Below, piece after piece: positions 10,496 to 19,378 of a stretch of DNA of 64,000 bases. A program made the translations under genes and the position numbers. Under the pieces are notes generated by a model. That model was not told the origin of the DNA. It saw only the letters and a program-made list of their open reading frames with translations, and ran no database searches. Origin of the DNA: an uncultured Planktomarina sp. (GTDB lineage: Bacteria > Pseudomonadota > Alphaproteobacteria > Rhodobacterales > Rhodobacteraceae); assembly GCA_943788425.1 (NCBI GenBank), contig CALSQF010000011.1:55092-119091 (forward strand), read 5' to 3'. Position 1 is the first letter of the stretch. Each line of letters starts with the position of its first letter.

Positions 10496-10996
10496 ATGTC
10501 GGATCTGGAACGGGCCTTTGCCGCGCAAAGCCGGCAGATTGGCATGCGCTTGGGGCACAGCCCTTGGATATTGATTGATCAAGCACGCATTGATGCCTTT
10601 GCCAAGATCACTGAAGATCAACAGTTCATCCATGTCGACCCTGCCCGCGCCCGGGCAGAAACCCCTTTTGACGGCACGATTGCACATGGGTTTTTGACGC
10701 TCTCCATGGCCAGTCGCATGGTACAAGACACGCTGCCCAATCTGCCCGGCCAAGTTATGAACCTCAATGCAGGGTTTGATCGCTTGCGCTTTATCTCACC
10801 GCTACCCAGCGGCCAGCGAATTCGCGGCGCATTTACACTCAAAGAGGTCACAAAGTCCAAGGCCAACCACCTGCGCGTGGTGACCGAGCTGACCGTTGAA
10901 ATTGAACACAGCGATACGCCCGCCCTGGTCGCTGATTGGATCAATATCGCCGTCTTCTCGCCCGCACACCTACGCAATGAGGGTCGGCAGATATGA
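10496..10996 (+). CDS. MaoC-family (R)-specific enoyl-CoA hydratase
   Basis: A 166-residue single-hotdog hydratase. The motif FAKITEDQQFIHVDPARA around residues 36-53 carries the Asp and His of the hydratase 2 active site, followed by PFDGTIAHGFLTLS, typical of the NodN/MaoC subgroup. It would add water to an enoyl-CoA to make a 3-hydroxyacyl-CoA. ATG 10496 is chosen over GTG 10493 because GGAAG lies 9 bases before it. The stop overlaps the start of the kinase gene (ATGA). As first gene of the plus operon, its promoter lies next to the palindromic operator. Confidence 0.85.
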   Translation: MSDLERAFAAQSRQIGMRLGHSPWILIDQARIDAFAKITEDQQFIHVDPARARAETPFDGTIAHGFLTLSMASRMVQDTLPNLPGQVMNLNAGFDRLRFISPLPSGQRIRGAFTLKEVTKSKANHLRVVTELTVEIEHSDTPALVADWINIAVFSPAHLRNEGRQI

Positions 10997-12033
10997 CTCA
11001 AACGCTGCACACTTATGATCCTCAAGAGCTTTCCACATATTTGGAACAAAATGTGACTGGATTTTCTGGCCTGGCTGAAATCGCAAAGTTTTCCGACGGG
11101 CAATCCAACCCGACATATCAGCTGACCGACACCGCTGGCCGCCGTTTCGTGCTGCGCGCCAAGCCGCCAGGCACCTTGCTCAAATCCGCCCATGCGGTCG
11201 ATCGCGAGTTTCGCGTCATGACCGCTCTGGCCGCAAGCGCTGTGCCCGTACCTCAAATGTTGCACCTCTCGGGTGAGGACAGTCCCATGGGCGCGCAATT
11301 TTTGGTGATGGAACACTTAAACGGACAGGTTTTTTGGGATCCCGCTCTGCCCGAGAAGTCCCCAAAGTTTCGCCAAGGCGTGTATCACGCCCTCGTGCAG
11401 ACCCTGGCCGCTCTGCACGATGTTGATCCCAAAGCCGTTGGGCTGGCTGACTTTGGCAAACCCGGCAATTATTTTTCGCGGCAAGTGTCCCGCTGGACAA
11501 GGCAATATCGCGCCTGTGAAACGCAGGCACGTCCCGATATGGATTGGAGCATCGACTGGCTGGAGCGCAACATGGTGCAAGATGATGGACAAACCGCCAT
11601 CGTGCACGGTGACTATCGTTTGGACAATGTCATGTTCGACAGCCAAACCGCCGAGATGATCGCAGTTTTGGATTGGGAATTGTCCACGCTCGGGCATCCC
11701 TTTGCCGACCTGGCCTATCAATGCATGGGGCTGCGCCTGCCGCAAGATGGTATGATCAAAGGGCTCAAGGGTATTGACCGCAGGGCGCAAAGCCTGCCCG
11801 AAGAAGCGGACTATGTTGCGCAATATTGTGATCTGAGAGGCATCGATCCACCTGAAAATTGGGCGTTCTACATGGTGTTTTCTTTCTTTCGACTGGCCGC
11901 CATTTTGGAGGGCGTATTGCATCGCGCCCAATCGGGAAATGCCTCAAACCCCAGGGGCATAGATACGATGAGCCGCAGCATCGCCACTTTGGCGCAAGCC
12001 GCAAAACATACCGCCCAAGGCCGCCCGTCATGA
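10993..12033 (+). CDS. Phosphotransferase of the ACAD10/11 kinase-domain type (LvaA-like)
   Basis: A 346-residue aminoglycoside phosphotransferase-fold protein. It has FSDGQSNPTY near residue 33, RAKPPGTLLKSAHAVDREF (nucleotide lysine region), then the catalytic loop VHGDYRLDN near 201 and the metal-binding VLDWELSTLG near 222. These exact blocks occur in the N-terminal domain of human ACAD10/ACAD11, and the bacterial homologue LvaA phosphorylates 4-hydroxyvaleryl-CoA. The likely reaction is ATP-dependent phosphorylation of a 4-hydroxyacyl-CoA, and the divergent dehydrogenase at 9165 would complete the pathway. It overlaps MaoC upstream and the TetR gene downstream (ATGA in both cases). Aminoglycoside resistance is unlikely. 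Confidence 0.88.
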   Translation: MTQTLHTYDPQELSTYLEQNVTGFSGLAEIAKFSDGQSNPTYQLTDTAGRRFVLRAKPPGTLLKSAHAVDREFRVMTALAASAVPVPQMLHLSGEDSPMGAQFLVMEHLNGQVFWDPALPEKSPKFRQGVYHALVQTLAALHDVDPKAVGLADFGKPGNYFSRQVSRWTRQYRACETQARPDMDWSIDWLERNMVQDDGQTAIVHGDYRLDNVMFDSQTAEMIAVLDWELSTLGHPFADLAYQCMGLRLPQDGMIKGLKGIDRRAQSLPEEADYVAQYCDLRGIDPPENWAFYMVFSFFRLAAILEGVLHRAQSGNASNPRGIDTMSRSIATLAQAAKHTAQGRPS

Positions 12034-12638
12034 TGCTCAACAGCGCATCGGTCAAGGGACGCATTCTAGACGCCGCCGCTCAGGCGTTTGCCACCCATGG
12101 GGTCGATCAGACCTCGATTGATGACATTGCCCGCGACCTTGGTGCGACCAAAGGAAAAATTTATCATCATTTCGGCTCAAAAAGCGAATTGGTCTGCGCC
12201 ATTCGCAAGCATTCTGTGCAGCTGACTTTGGAGCGAGTCCGTCCGCAGTTCGAGGCAGACATGCCGCCACTGGAAAAATTCTATGCGATGGCCAAAGCGC
12301 ATGTCATCGCGATGATATCAGAGCTGGCCTATCACCGGGTTGTGGTAGAGGAGATGCGCGGTTCAAAGACCGGCGGGACAACAGCAGCAGAGCGGGCTTT
12401 GCGTCTCGAAATCGCTGCGCTGCAGTCCGAATATGAGGGCTTTTTCCGCAGCACTTTGGCAGAGGGCATCGCCAGCGGGCATTTTCGCGATCAAGACATC
12501 TCCATCGCCGTGCGGAGCTTTTTGATGATGCTGCATGCGCCGATCTATTGGTACCAACCGCGCGACACAGACAATATCGCTGCCATTGCCAACCAATTGG
12601 CCACTATGGCCTTGGGTGCGGTGGCAACGCCACCATGA
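12030..12638 (+). CDS. TetR-family transcriptional regulator
   Basis: A 202-residue regulator with an N-terminal helix-turn-helix (TSIDDIARDLGATKGKIYHHF at about residues 28-48) followed by an all-helical ligand domain. The start ATG overlaps the kinase stop, so it belongs to the MaoC-kinase operon. The palindrome at 10458-10477 is the obvious candidate target, making it a repressor released by a CoA ester or a related inducer. A longer reading upstream is only run-through antisense to real coding and is not used. Confidence 0.9.
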   Translation: MMLNSASVKGRILDAAAQAFATHGVDQTSIDDIARDLGATKGKIYHHFGSKSELVCAIRKHSVQLTLERVRPQFEADMPPLEKFYAMAKAHVIAMISELAYHRVVVEEMRGSKTGGTTAAERALRLEIAALQSEYEGFFRSTLAEGIASGHFRDQDISIAVRSFLMMLHAPIYWYQPRDTDNIAAIANQLATMALGAVATPP

Positions 12639-12704
12639 GATGTTGATCTCCCAAACATCTGCGCTTTACGCTGGTACGGCGCGGCAATCGCAAAGGACGC
12701 TTCG

Positions 12705-14795
12705 ATGACCCAACCTGTGACCCTCTCGACAGCCGGCTCCATCGCCGTAATTGAGATCAATAACCCTCCAGTCAACGCACTGAGCCAGGCGGTGCGGCAA
12801 GGCTTGCGCGATGCGGTCGTGCAGGCGGATACAGATCTGGCCGTCACGGCCATCGTCATCATTGGAGCGGGGCGCAGCTTTCCTGCCGGGGCGGATATCA
12901 AGGAATTTGACCAGCCAATGCAGGATCCGCATTTGCCCGATGTGATCGATCGCATTGAAAATTGCAGCAAACCGGTTGTGGCCGCGTTGCATGGCACAGC
13001 TTTGGGGGGCGGTTTTGAGATCGCCCTGGGCAGCCATTACCGCATCGCCGTGCCATCTGCGCGGGTGGGCCTGCCGGAAGTCCATCTCGGGCTCATCCCC
13101 GGCGCCGGCGGCACGCAGCGCTTGCCGCGATTGTGTGGCGCCGCAATGGCGCTTGAGATTATGTTCAAAGGCACCCCGATCAGCGCGCAAGATGCTTTCG
13201 CGGCCGGGTTGATCGACCGTTTGGCAGACGGGGATTTGCGCCAAGCCGCTTTGACCTATGCCGCGGAGCTCCAAATCCTGCGCCGCAGCAGCGATGCCAC
13301 CTCCCACCTTGCGGACAAAGCCGCCTTCGAAGCGGCGTTGCAAAATGCCGCAAAGACAGCCGCCAGTCGGATGCGCGGGCAAATGGCGCCGCTGAAGATT
13401 GTCGATTGCGTGCGCGCCTGCATCACCCAACCTTTCGCGGATGGGCGCCGGTTCGAAAGCGATTGTTTTTTTGAATGTCTTGCCTCTGAACAATCCAAAG
13501 GCATGATCCACGCCTTTTTCGCCCAGCGCGCCAGCGCCAAAGTTCCCGAAGCCGGCCGCGCAGAGCCACGCCCCCTAAACCGGCTTGGGGTCGTGGGCGG
13601 CGGCACCATGGGTGCAGGCATCACCGTCGCGGCTCTGAACAGCGGCCTGCCGGTCACGATGATCGAGCGCGATTGTGAAAGCTTGGCGCGGGGACGGGCC
13701 AATGTAGAGCAGGTCTATGATCGGTTGATTGCCAAAGATCGCATGAGCGCGGCGCAAAAATCTGACATTATGGCCCGGTATCAAGCCTCAACGGAATTTG
13801 CCGATCTGTCGGAAGTCGACATGGTGATCGAGGCCGTTTTTGAGCGGCTCGATGTTAAACGCGGCGTGTTTGAACAGCTCGACAAAGTGCTAAAACTCGA
13901 TGCGGTATTGGCCTCCAATACGAGCTATATCGACATAGATAAAATTTCCAGCGCCACCAATCGCCGCGAAAACGTGCTGGGTCTGCATTTTTTCAGCCCG
14001 GCAAATATCATGAAATTGCTCGAAATTGTTGTGCCACAAGACGCGGCTGACGATGTGGTGGCCACAGGCTTTGCATTGGCCAAAATTTTGGGCAAAATCC
14101 CCGTGCGGTCCGGCAATTCGCCCGGGTTCATTGGCAACCGCATTCTCGGCAAATATGGCGATTGCGCCGCCCATATGATGGAAGACGGTGCCACACCTTA
14201 CGAAATTGATGCCGCAATTGTAGCGTTTGGCTATCCGATGGGCCTCCATGCCATGTATGATCTGGCTGGTTTGGACATTGGATGGGACAATCGCAAAGCC
14301 GCGCAGGACAAGCACGATCCAGCGGAACGCTATGTTGAGATCGCCGACCGTATTTGTGAACGCGGTTGGTTTGGGCAAAAAACCGGGCGCGGTTTCTACC
14401 TGTACCCCGGCGGTGCACGCATCGGGACGCCAGACCCTGAAATTCTTGCTTTGATCGAGGCGGAACGCGCCAAAAAATCCATCGCAGCCCGCAAATTCAC
14501 CGCGGACGAGATTATGGCGCGCTATCTGGCCGCAATGGTCAATGAAGCCTGTGAGGTTCTGCGCGAAAGCGTGGCCTTGAAACCCTCAGATATCGATGTG
14601 ACCTTCGTGCACGGCTATGGCTTCCCAAGATATCGAGGTGGGCCGATGAAATATGCGGACAGTTATGGTCTGGATCGACTGCTGGGAGATATCCGACGCT
14701 ATGGGCAGGACGATCCCATATTTTGGCAGGCCTCACCGTTACTGGAAGAGCTGGTGGCCTCTGGGCAAACTTTCGACGACCTGAACAAAGGATAG
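12705..14795 (+). CDS. Bifunctional enoyl-CoA hydratase / 3-hydroxyacyl-CoA dehydrogenase (FadJ/PimF-like)
   Basis: A 696-residue two-domain beta-oxidation enzyme. The crotonase half has the oxyanion-hole motif HGTALGGGFEIALG near residue 98 and the catalytic Glu region GLPEVHLGLIPGAGGTQR near 123. The dehydrogenase half has the NAD loop VVGGGTMGAG near 299 and the catalytic His in LGLHFFSPANIMK near 430, then the C-terminal helical pair. It hydrates enoyl-CoA and oxidises the 3-hydroxyacyl-CoA. Followed 4 bases later by two acyl-CoA dehydrogenase subunits, the order PimF-PimC-PimD of pimeloyl-CoA operons is reproduced, which points to dicarboxylic or branched CoA esters. No thiolase is present. 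Confidence 0.93.
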   Translation: MTQPVTLSTAGSIAVIEINNPPVNALSQAVRQGLRDAVVQADTDLAVTAIVIIGAGRSFPAGADIKEFDQPMQDPHLPDVIDRIENCSKPVVAALHGTALGGGFEIALGSHYRIAVPSARVGLPEVHLGLIPGAGGTQRLPRLCGAAMALEIMFKGTPISAQDAFAAGLIDRLADGDLRQAALTYAAELQILRRSSDATSHLADKAAFEAALQNAAKTAASRMRGQMAPLKIVDCVRACITQPFADGRRFESDCFFECLASEQSKGMIHAFFAQRASAKVPEAGRAEPRPLNRLGVVGGGTMGAGITVAALNSGLPVTMIERDCESLARGRANVEQVYDRLIAKDRMSAAQKSDIMARYQASTEFADLSEVDMVIEAVFERLDVKRGVFEQLDKVLKLDAVLASNTSYIDIDKISSATNRRENVLGLHFFSPANIMKLLEIVVPQDAADDVVATGFALAKILGKIPVRSGNSPGFIGNRILGKYGDCAAHMMEDGATPYEIDAAIVAFGYPMGLHAMYDLAGLDIGWDNRKAAQDKHDPAERYVEIADRICERGWFGQKTGRGFYLYPGGARIGTPDPEILALIEAERAKKSIAARKFTADEIMARYLAAMVNEACEVLRESVALKPSDIDVTFVHGYGFPRYRGGPMKYADSYGLDRLLGDIRRYGQDDPIFWQASPLLEELVASGQTFDDLNKG

Positions 14796-14799
14796 AGCT

Positions 14800-15996
14800 A
14801 TGGACCTGAACTTCACCGAAGCTGACCAGGCATTTCGCCAAGAGGTCATCGAATTTTTGAGCGTGGAACTGCCAGCTGATATTTCGCGCAGGGTGCATGC
14901 GGATCTACCCGTCAGCAAAGAGGACACAGAATTTTGGCATGCGGTTTTGCATAAACGCGGCTGGCTGACTTATAATTGGCCCAAATCTTTTGGCGGTGTC
15001 GGCTGGAGCCCCGTGCAACAATCTATCTTCGAGGAAGAATGCGCCACCGCTGGCGCCCCGCGCATCTTGCCATTTGGCCTCAAAATGCTGGCGCCTGTTT
15101 TGATGGCTTTTGGCTCAAAAGAGCAACAAGAGCATTGGCTCCCACGCATGTGCGATGGCACTGACTGGTGGTGTCAAGGCTATTCCGAGCCAGGATCTGG
15201 ATCTGACTTGGCCAGTCTCAAAACGACAGCGGTTAAACAGGGCGATCACTATGTGATCAACGGCCAAAAAACGTGGACCACATTGGGCCAATACGCCAAT
15301 ATGATCTTTTGTCTGGTGCGCACGAATAGCGATACCAAACCCCAGGCCGGTATTTCTTTCATCTTGGTTGATCTAGCCACGCCAGGTATTGAGATGCGCC
15401 CCATCCGCACTTTGGACGGGGGGCAGGAAGTGAATGAGGTATTTTTCACAGATGTCCGCGTCCCTGCTTCAAACTTAGTGGGCGAAGAAAATAAGGGCTG
15501 GACCTATGCGAAGTACTTACTGGCCCATGAGCGCAATGGCATCGCCAATGTCGGAATTTCTGGCCAAAAGCTTGCCCGGCTCAAGCGCCTCTCCCTGACC
15601 CAAAAACGAAATGGAAAACCGCTGGCTGATGATCCATTGTTTGCGGCACGACTGGCCCGCTTAGAGATAGAGCTGCGCAACCTAGAGACCACAAACTTGC
15701 GGGTTCTTGACGGGTTCTCGAAAGGCGCTGGACCGGGGCCAGAAAGTTCAATGTTAAAAATCATCGGATCGGAGTTGGAACAAAACTTCGACGATCTTAC
15801 GCGCCGTGCCTTGGGACGCCACGCTCAGGCGCATACGCCACAGGTGTTTGAACCCGGCTACAACGGACCACAGGTGGCGCCACAAGATATGGCCAATCAA
15901 TCCGCCGCTTATTTCAACAAGCGCAAAGTGTCGATCTATGGCGGTTCAAATGAGATACAAAAAAACATCATAACCAAAATGATATTGGGGCTTTAA
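14800..15996 (+). CDS. Acyl-CoA dehydrogenase, PimC-like large subunit
   Basis: A 398-residue flavoprotein with GYSEPGSGSDLASLKT (FAD loop) near residue 127, NGQKTWTTLGQYAN near 150 and the C-terminal VSIYGGSNEIQKNI typical of large subunits of two-component acyl-CoA dehydrogenases such as PimC of pimeloyl-CoA degradation. It starts 4 bases after the bifunctional enzyme, with the next subunit 3 bases after its stop. It probably forms a heteromer with the product of 16000-17094 and introduces the alpha-beta double bond into the CoA ester. The substrate is inferred from operon order only. Confidence 0.85.
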   Translation: MDLNFTEADQAFRQEVIEFLSVELPADISRRVHADLPVSKEDTEFWHAVLHKRGWLTYNWPKSFGGVGWSPVQQSIFEEECATAGAPRILPFGLKMLAPVLMAFGSKEQQEHWLPRMCDGTDWWCQGYSEPGSGSDLASLKTTAVKQGDHYVINGQKTWTTLGQYANMIFCLVRTNSDTKPQAGISFILVDLATPGIEMRPIRTLDGGQEVNEVFFTDVRVPASNLVGEENKGWTYAKYLLAHERNGIANVGISGQKLARLKRLSLTQKRNGKPLADDPLFAARLARLEIELRNLETTNLRVLDGFSKGAGPGPESSMLKIIGSELEQNFDDLTRRALGRHAQAHTPQVFEPGYNGPQVAPQDMANQSAAYFNKRKVSIYGGSNEIQKNIITKMILGL

Positions 15997-15999
15997 GAT

Positions 16000-17094
16000 A
16001 TGGATTTTCAACCCACTGAAGAACGCCGCATGCTGGCGGATATGATCGGAAAATTCATTCAGAATGACTATCCTTTGAAAGAGCGACTAACGGCGGGCTC
16101 TAGCGCTTTGGGCTATTGCCCTACGGCCTATAGCACGATGGCACAGCTGGGTTTGATCGGTGCATTATTTGAGGAAGAGGTTGGCGGCTTTGGCGGTTCG
16201 GGATTTGATATCGCCACCGTCTTCACAGAGCTGGGCAAAGGTTTGGTAGTTGAACCGCTCAATGACACAGCACTGACCACCGGCTATATTTTGGCGCAGA
16301 CTGATCAGTTGGACCTTGTCGAACAGATCGTCCTTGGTGAAAAACGCGTAGCACTTGGTCTCATCGAAAATGGCGCAGATTATGACTGGAGCGCGCCCGA
16401 AACGCTTGCGCGCAAAACAGACGCGGAATGGCAGTTGAACGGCGTAAAAACCTCTGTGAAATTCGCCCATGGGGCTGATGCGCTGATTGTCAGTGCACAG
16501 ACACAATCCGCGCCAGGGATCAGCTTATTTTTGATTGAAGCGGCGGCAACGGGGCTCGCGGAGCATCCGTTCCAAACTGTCGATGGTGGCAACGCCTGCG
16601 AGATCACGCTGCACAACACACCTGCTCAGCTGTTGGGCGTGGAAGGTGCAGCCTATCCGTTGATCGATGCCGCGGCCGCGCGCGCCACTTTGGCCCTCTG
16701 CGCGGAGGCTTTGGGATTGATGGAGCGCATTAAAGATATGACCATCGACTACATGCGCACGCGCAAACAATTCGGCAGCGAGCTGGGTAAATTTCAAGCG
16801 CTGCAACACCGCGTGGCGCAGATGTTGCTCGAAATCGAGCAGGCAAAATCGGCAGTCATCAATGCTGCGAATGATTTACAGGCCCCCGCCGATGAACGAA
16901 ATCGCGCCATATCCGCGGCGAAATATTCGATTGGCCGAATTGGCTGTGCCGTTGCCGAAGAGGCGATCCAGCTGCACGGCGGCATTGGTATGACTTGGGA
17001 GTATGATTTGGGGCATTTCGCCAAGCGGCTTGTTATGATTGACCACGAATGGGGGGATCAAGACTTCCACTTAATGCGCTTCGCTGAAAGCTGA
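16000..17094 (+). CDS. Acyl-CoA dehydrogenase, PimD-like small subunit
   Basis: A 364-residue divergent acyl-CoA dehydrogenase. Its N-terminus FQPTEERRMLADMIGKF and the AQLGLIGALFEEEVGGFGG segment match the small-subunit (PimD) type. The middle domain lacks the usual TEPxxGSD loop, as expected for the partner that does not hold a complete FAD site alone. The C-terminal RTRKQFGSELGKFQALQHR and QLHGGIGMTWEY are normal. It follows its large partner directly, which supports a heteromeric complex. Transcription probably ends in the 210-base AT-rich gap that follows; that gap shows no clear hairpin. Confidence 0.85.
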   Translation: MDFQPTEERRMLADMIGKFIQNDYPLKERLTAGSSALGYCPTAYSTMAQLGLIGALFEEEVGGFGGSGFDIATVFTELGKGLVVEPLNDTALTTGYILAQTDQLDLVEQIVLGEKRVALGLIENGADYDWSAPETLARKTDAEWQLNGVKTSVKFAHGADALIVSAQTQSAPGISLFLIEAAATGLAEHPFQTVDGGNACEITLHNTPAQLLGVEGAAYPLIDAAAARATLALCAEALGLMERIKDMTIDYMRTRKQFGSELGKFQALQHRVAQMLLEIEQAKSAVINAANDLQAPADERNRAISAAKYSIGRIGCAVAEEAIQLHGGIGMTWEYDLGHFAKRLVMIDHEWGDQDFHLMRFAES

Positions 17095-17305
17095 GGGGTG
17101 ACACAGGTCATTCTACGATACCTGCATCCTCCTAACGCCTCATAGCTTATAGTGACCTATACATAAGTCTATAATTATATCAAAATATACTTTGTTCCCC
17201 AAAAAATAATCTATTCGGTAGTGCCGTGTCACAGATATCTTGGATACAAAGTTATAAACCGCAGATTTTGCCTCTCGAAAAGAGATCTAATGGGGTAAGT
17301 TTAGA

Positions 17306-18073
17306 ATGCTCGCAATAACGGACAGCCCACTCGCCCGTTCCACAGAGGTCATTCGCCTCATTGGCATCTATGGGCCAATCAAGCTGTGCGATCTTGAGGC
17401 GCATGTGTCATTCTCACGCTCTGCCTTGCAACGGATTTGCGCCCAACTGGAGGCGCTAAACTGGGCGCGGCGGCGGGTCTCGGATAAGGCCTATGTTCTG
17501 ACTTATGCTATTGATGATTTTTTTGCTTCAGCGCAATTTTCAGCCCCTGAAGTGGACCAAGTTCAGCCGGTTTTGAACATGGCAAAGGCAGAGGGGTGCT
17601 ATGACATCACGTTCTCTATGTTCGAAAGTAAAACACGATTTGCAATTGTCGACAGCACCAAGCCACCGGTCGACTTGACCACCGAGCATTCTTTAATTTT
17701 CTCAAATGCAGCAATTTCTGCGCAGTCAGAGATGTCAGAGCAAGAGCAGAAAACGCTTATCGCCAAAGCCGCGACCCAAGCAAACCCGGAGGAGCAGACC
17801 GAGCTGCGCATGGGTAAATACCACCAAGAGGTCCGTAAAGCCCGAATGCGCGGTTATGTGCTTGATGCAACCCTTCCGTCCATCTCTTTCAGCTGGCGAG
17901 CAGAAACTGGCGCTATTTGCACGTTGACCGTTGAGCCAGCCGCAGCAACCCGCACTGCGCGGCAAGAGTTCCTAGAATACCACCAGCAAATTATGGAAAA
18001 ATTTTCGATCATGTGCGACGATCATTTTCGATCGAATCTGGCGGCCGCACGTGACCAACGTGCCTACGGCTAA
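17306..18073 (+). CDS. IclR-like transcriptional regulator
   Basis: A 255-residue protein with an N-terminal winged helix (PLARSTEVIRLIGIYGPIKL, then SFSRSALQRICAQLEAL as recognition helix, residues 6-55) and a C-terminal effector-like domain. The layout and length match IclR-type regulators, although the effector domain is divergent. It is followed 87 bases later by an acyl-CoA dehydrogenase on the same strand, a likely target. An AT-rich 210-base region upstream (17095-17305), with TTATAG and CTATAA as weak inverted copies at 17147-17174, may hold its promoter. Confidence 0.75.
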   Translation: MLAITDSPLARSTEVIRLIGIYGPIKLCDLEAHVSFSRSALQRICAQLEALNWARRRVSDKAYVLTYAIDDFFASAQFSAPEVDQVQPVLNMAKAEGCYDITFSMFESKTRFAIVDSTKPPVDLTTEHSLIFSNAAISAQSEMSEQEQKTLIAKAATQANPEEQTELRMGKYHQEVRKARMRGYVLDATLPSISFSWRAETGAICTLTVEPAAATRTARQEFLEYHQQIMEKFSIMCDDHFRSNLAAARDQRAYG

Positions 18074-18160
18074 AACAAATCGAAAACGCCAACCCATCTG
18101 TTTCTTGTCATGTTGCGCAGGACGGCCTACCTACGGGATAAGTCCCAAAGGAGGCGCAGC

Positions 18161-19321
18161 ATGTACCAGCCCGGTGAAACCTATGACGATATCCGCGAGG
18201 CCGTTGGCAAACTCTGCGCAGAATTTCCCGGAAGCTACTGGCGTGCACTTGACAGAGAGATGACTTATCCGGCCGCTTTTGTGCAGGCTCTGACTGAGGC
18301 TGGATGGCTCGGTGCTTTGATTCCTGAAAATTTTGGTGGATCAGGCCTGCCGCTCTCCGCTGCTGCGGTTATTTTGGAAGAAATCCACCGGTCGGGGGGC
18401 AATGCGGGCGCGTGTCATGCACAGATGTATACCATGGGAACCCTGTTGAGGCATGGCTCAGAGGCGCAAAAGACCCAGTACCTGCCAAAGATCGCGGACG
18501 GGACCCTGCGGTTGCAGGCCTTTGGTGTAACCGAGCCCAGCTCAGGTACCGATACAGGCGCATTGCGCACCACCGCCAAGCGAGATGGGTCCAATTATGT
18601 CATCAACGGGCAGAAAATTTGGACCAGCCGAGCAGAGCATTCCGACCTCATGTTGCTTTTGGCGCGCACGACACCGCTGGAAGAGGGGATGAAGAAGACC
18701 CAAGGTCTTTCTGTTTTGCTGGTCGACATGCGCGAAGCACTGGGCAACGGTCTCACCCTACAGCCGATCCGCACCATGATGAACCATGCGACCACAGAGG
18801 TCTTTTTTGACAATCTCCGCGTGCCGGCGGAAAACTTGATCGGCGAAGAAGGCAAAGGATTTCGCTATATCCTCTCAGGCATGAATGCCGAACGCATTTT
18901 GATTGCCTCTGAATGTATTGGCGATGCGAAATGGTTTATCGAACACTCGGTGGCCTATGCCAAAGATCGCCAAGTCTTTGATCGCCCGATCGGGCAAAAC
19001 CAAGGCATACAATTTCCCATTGCCAAGGCCTATGCAAATATGCGCGCCGCTGAGTTGATGGTGAAAGAGGCGCTGGCCCTCTACGAAAACGGTGGCAATC
19101 CCGGCGCTGAGGCCAATATGGCCAAAATGCTGGCAGCCGATGCCTCAAATGAAGCCGCGAATGTTGCGGTACAAACCCATGGTGGGTTTGGCTTTGCTGA
19201 AGAGTATGATGTTGAGCGCAAATTTAGAGAAACGCGGCTCTATCAAGTGGCACCGATCTCAACGAATTTGATCCTGTCCTATCTCGCAGAACATGTTTTG
19301 GATCTACCGCGCTCCTATTGA
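18161..19321 (+). CDS. Acyl-CoA dehydrogenase family protein
   Basis: A 386-residue flavoprotein with FGVTEPSSGTDTGALRTT (FAD loop) near residue 120, NGQKIWTSRAEHSD near 146, DRQVFDRPIGQNQGIQFPIAK near 270 and the C-terminal QTHGGFGFAEEYDVER. The type is close to CaiA and citronellyl-CoA dehydrogenases. ATG 18161 is chosen because AAAGGAGG ends 6 bases before it; upstream starts lack such a site and lie in unlikely coding sequence. It sits behind the IclR-like gene, so local control is likely. The substrate is unknown. Confidence 0.9.
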   Translation: MYQPGETYDDIREAVGKLCAEFPGSYWRALDREMTYPAAFVQALTEAGWLGALIPENFGGSGLPLSAAAVILEEIHRSGGNAGACHAQMYTMGTLLRHGSEAQKTQYLPKIADGTLRLQAFGVTEPSSGTDTGALRTTAKRDGSNYVINGQKIWTSRAEHSDLMLLLARTTPLEEGMKKTQGLSVLLVDMREALGNGLTLQPIRTMMNHATTEVFFDNLRVPAENLIGEEGKGFRYILSGMNAERILIASECIGDAKWFIEHSVAYAKDRQVFDRPIGQNQGIQFPIAKAYANMRAAELMVKEALALYENGGNPGAEANMAKMLAADASNEAANVAVQTHGGFGFAEEYDVERKFRETRLYQVAPISTNLILSYLAEHVLDLPRSY

Positions 19322-19378
19322 AGCAAAGCCCTTGCCCCTGCCAGCCTAGAAAAGTTGTGGCAGGGACAAACAGAACGC

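Noticed and set aside
10993-12033. Aminoglycoside resistance kinase
   Set aside because: The fold matches, but the sequence blocks and operon are those of the ACAD10/11-type acyl kinase.
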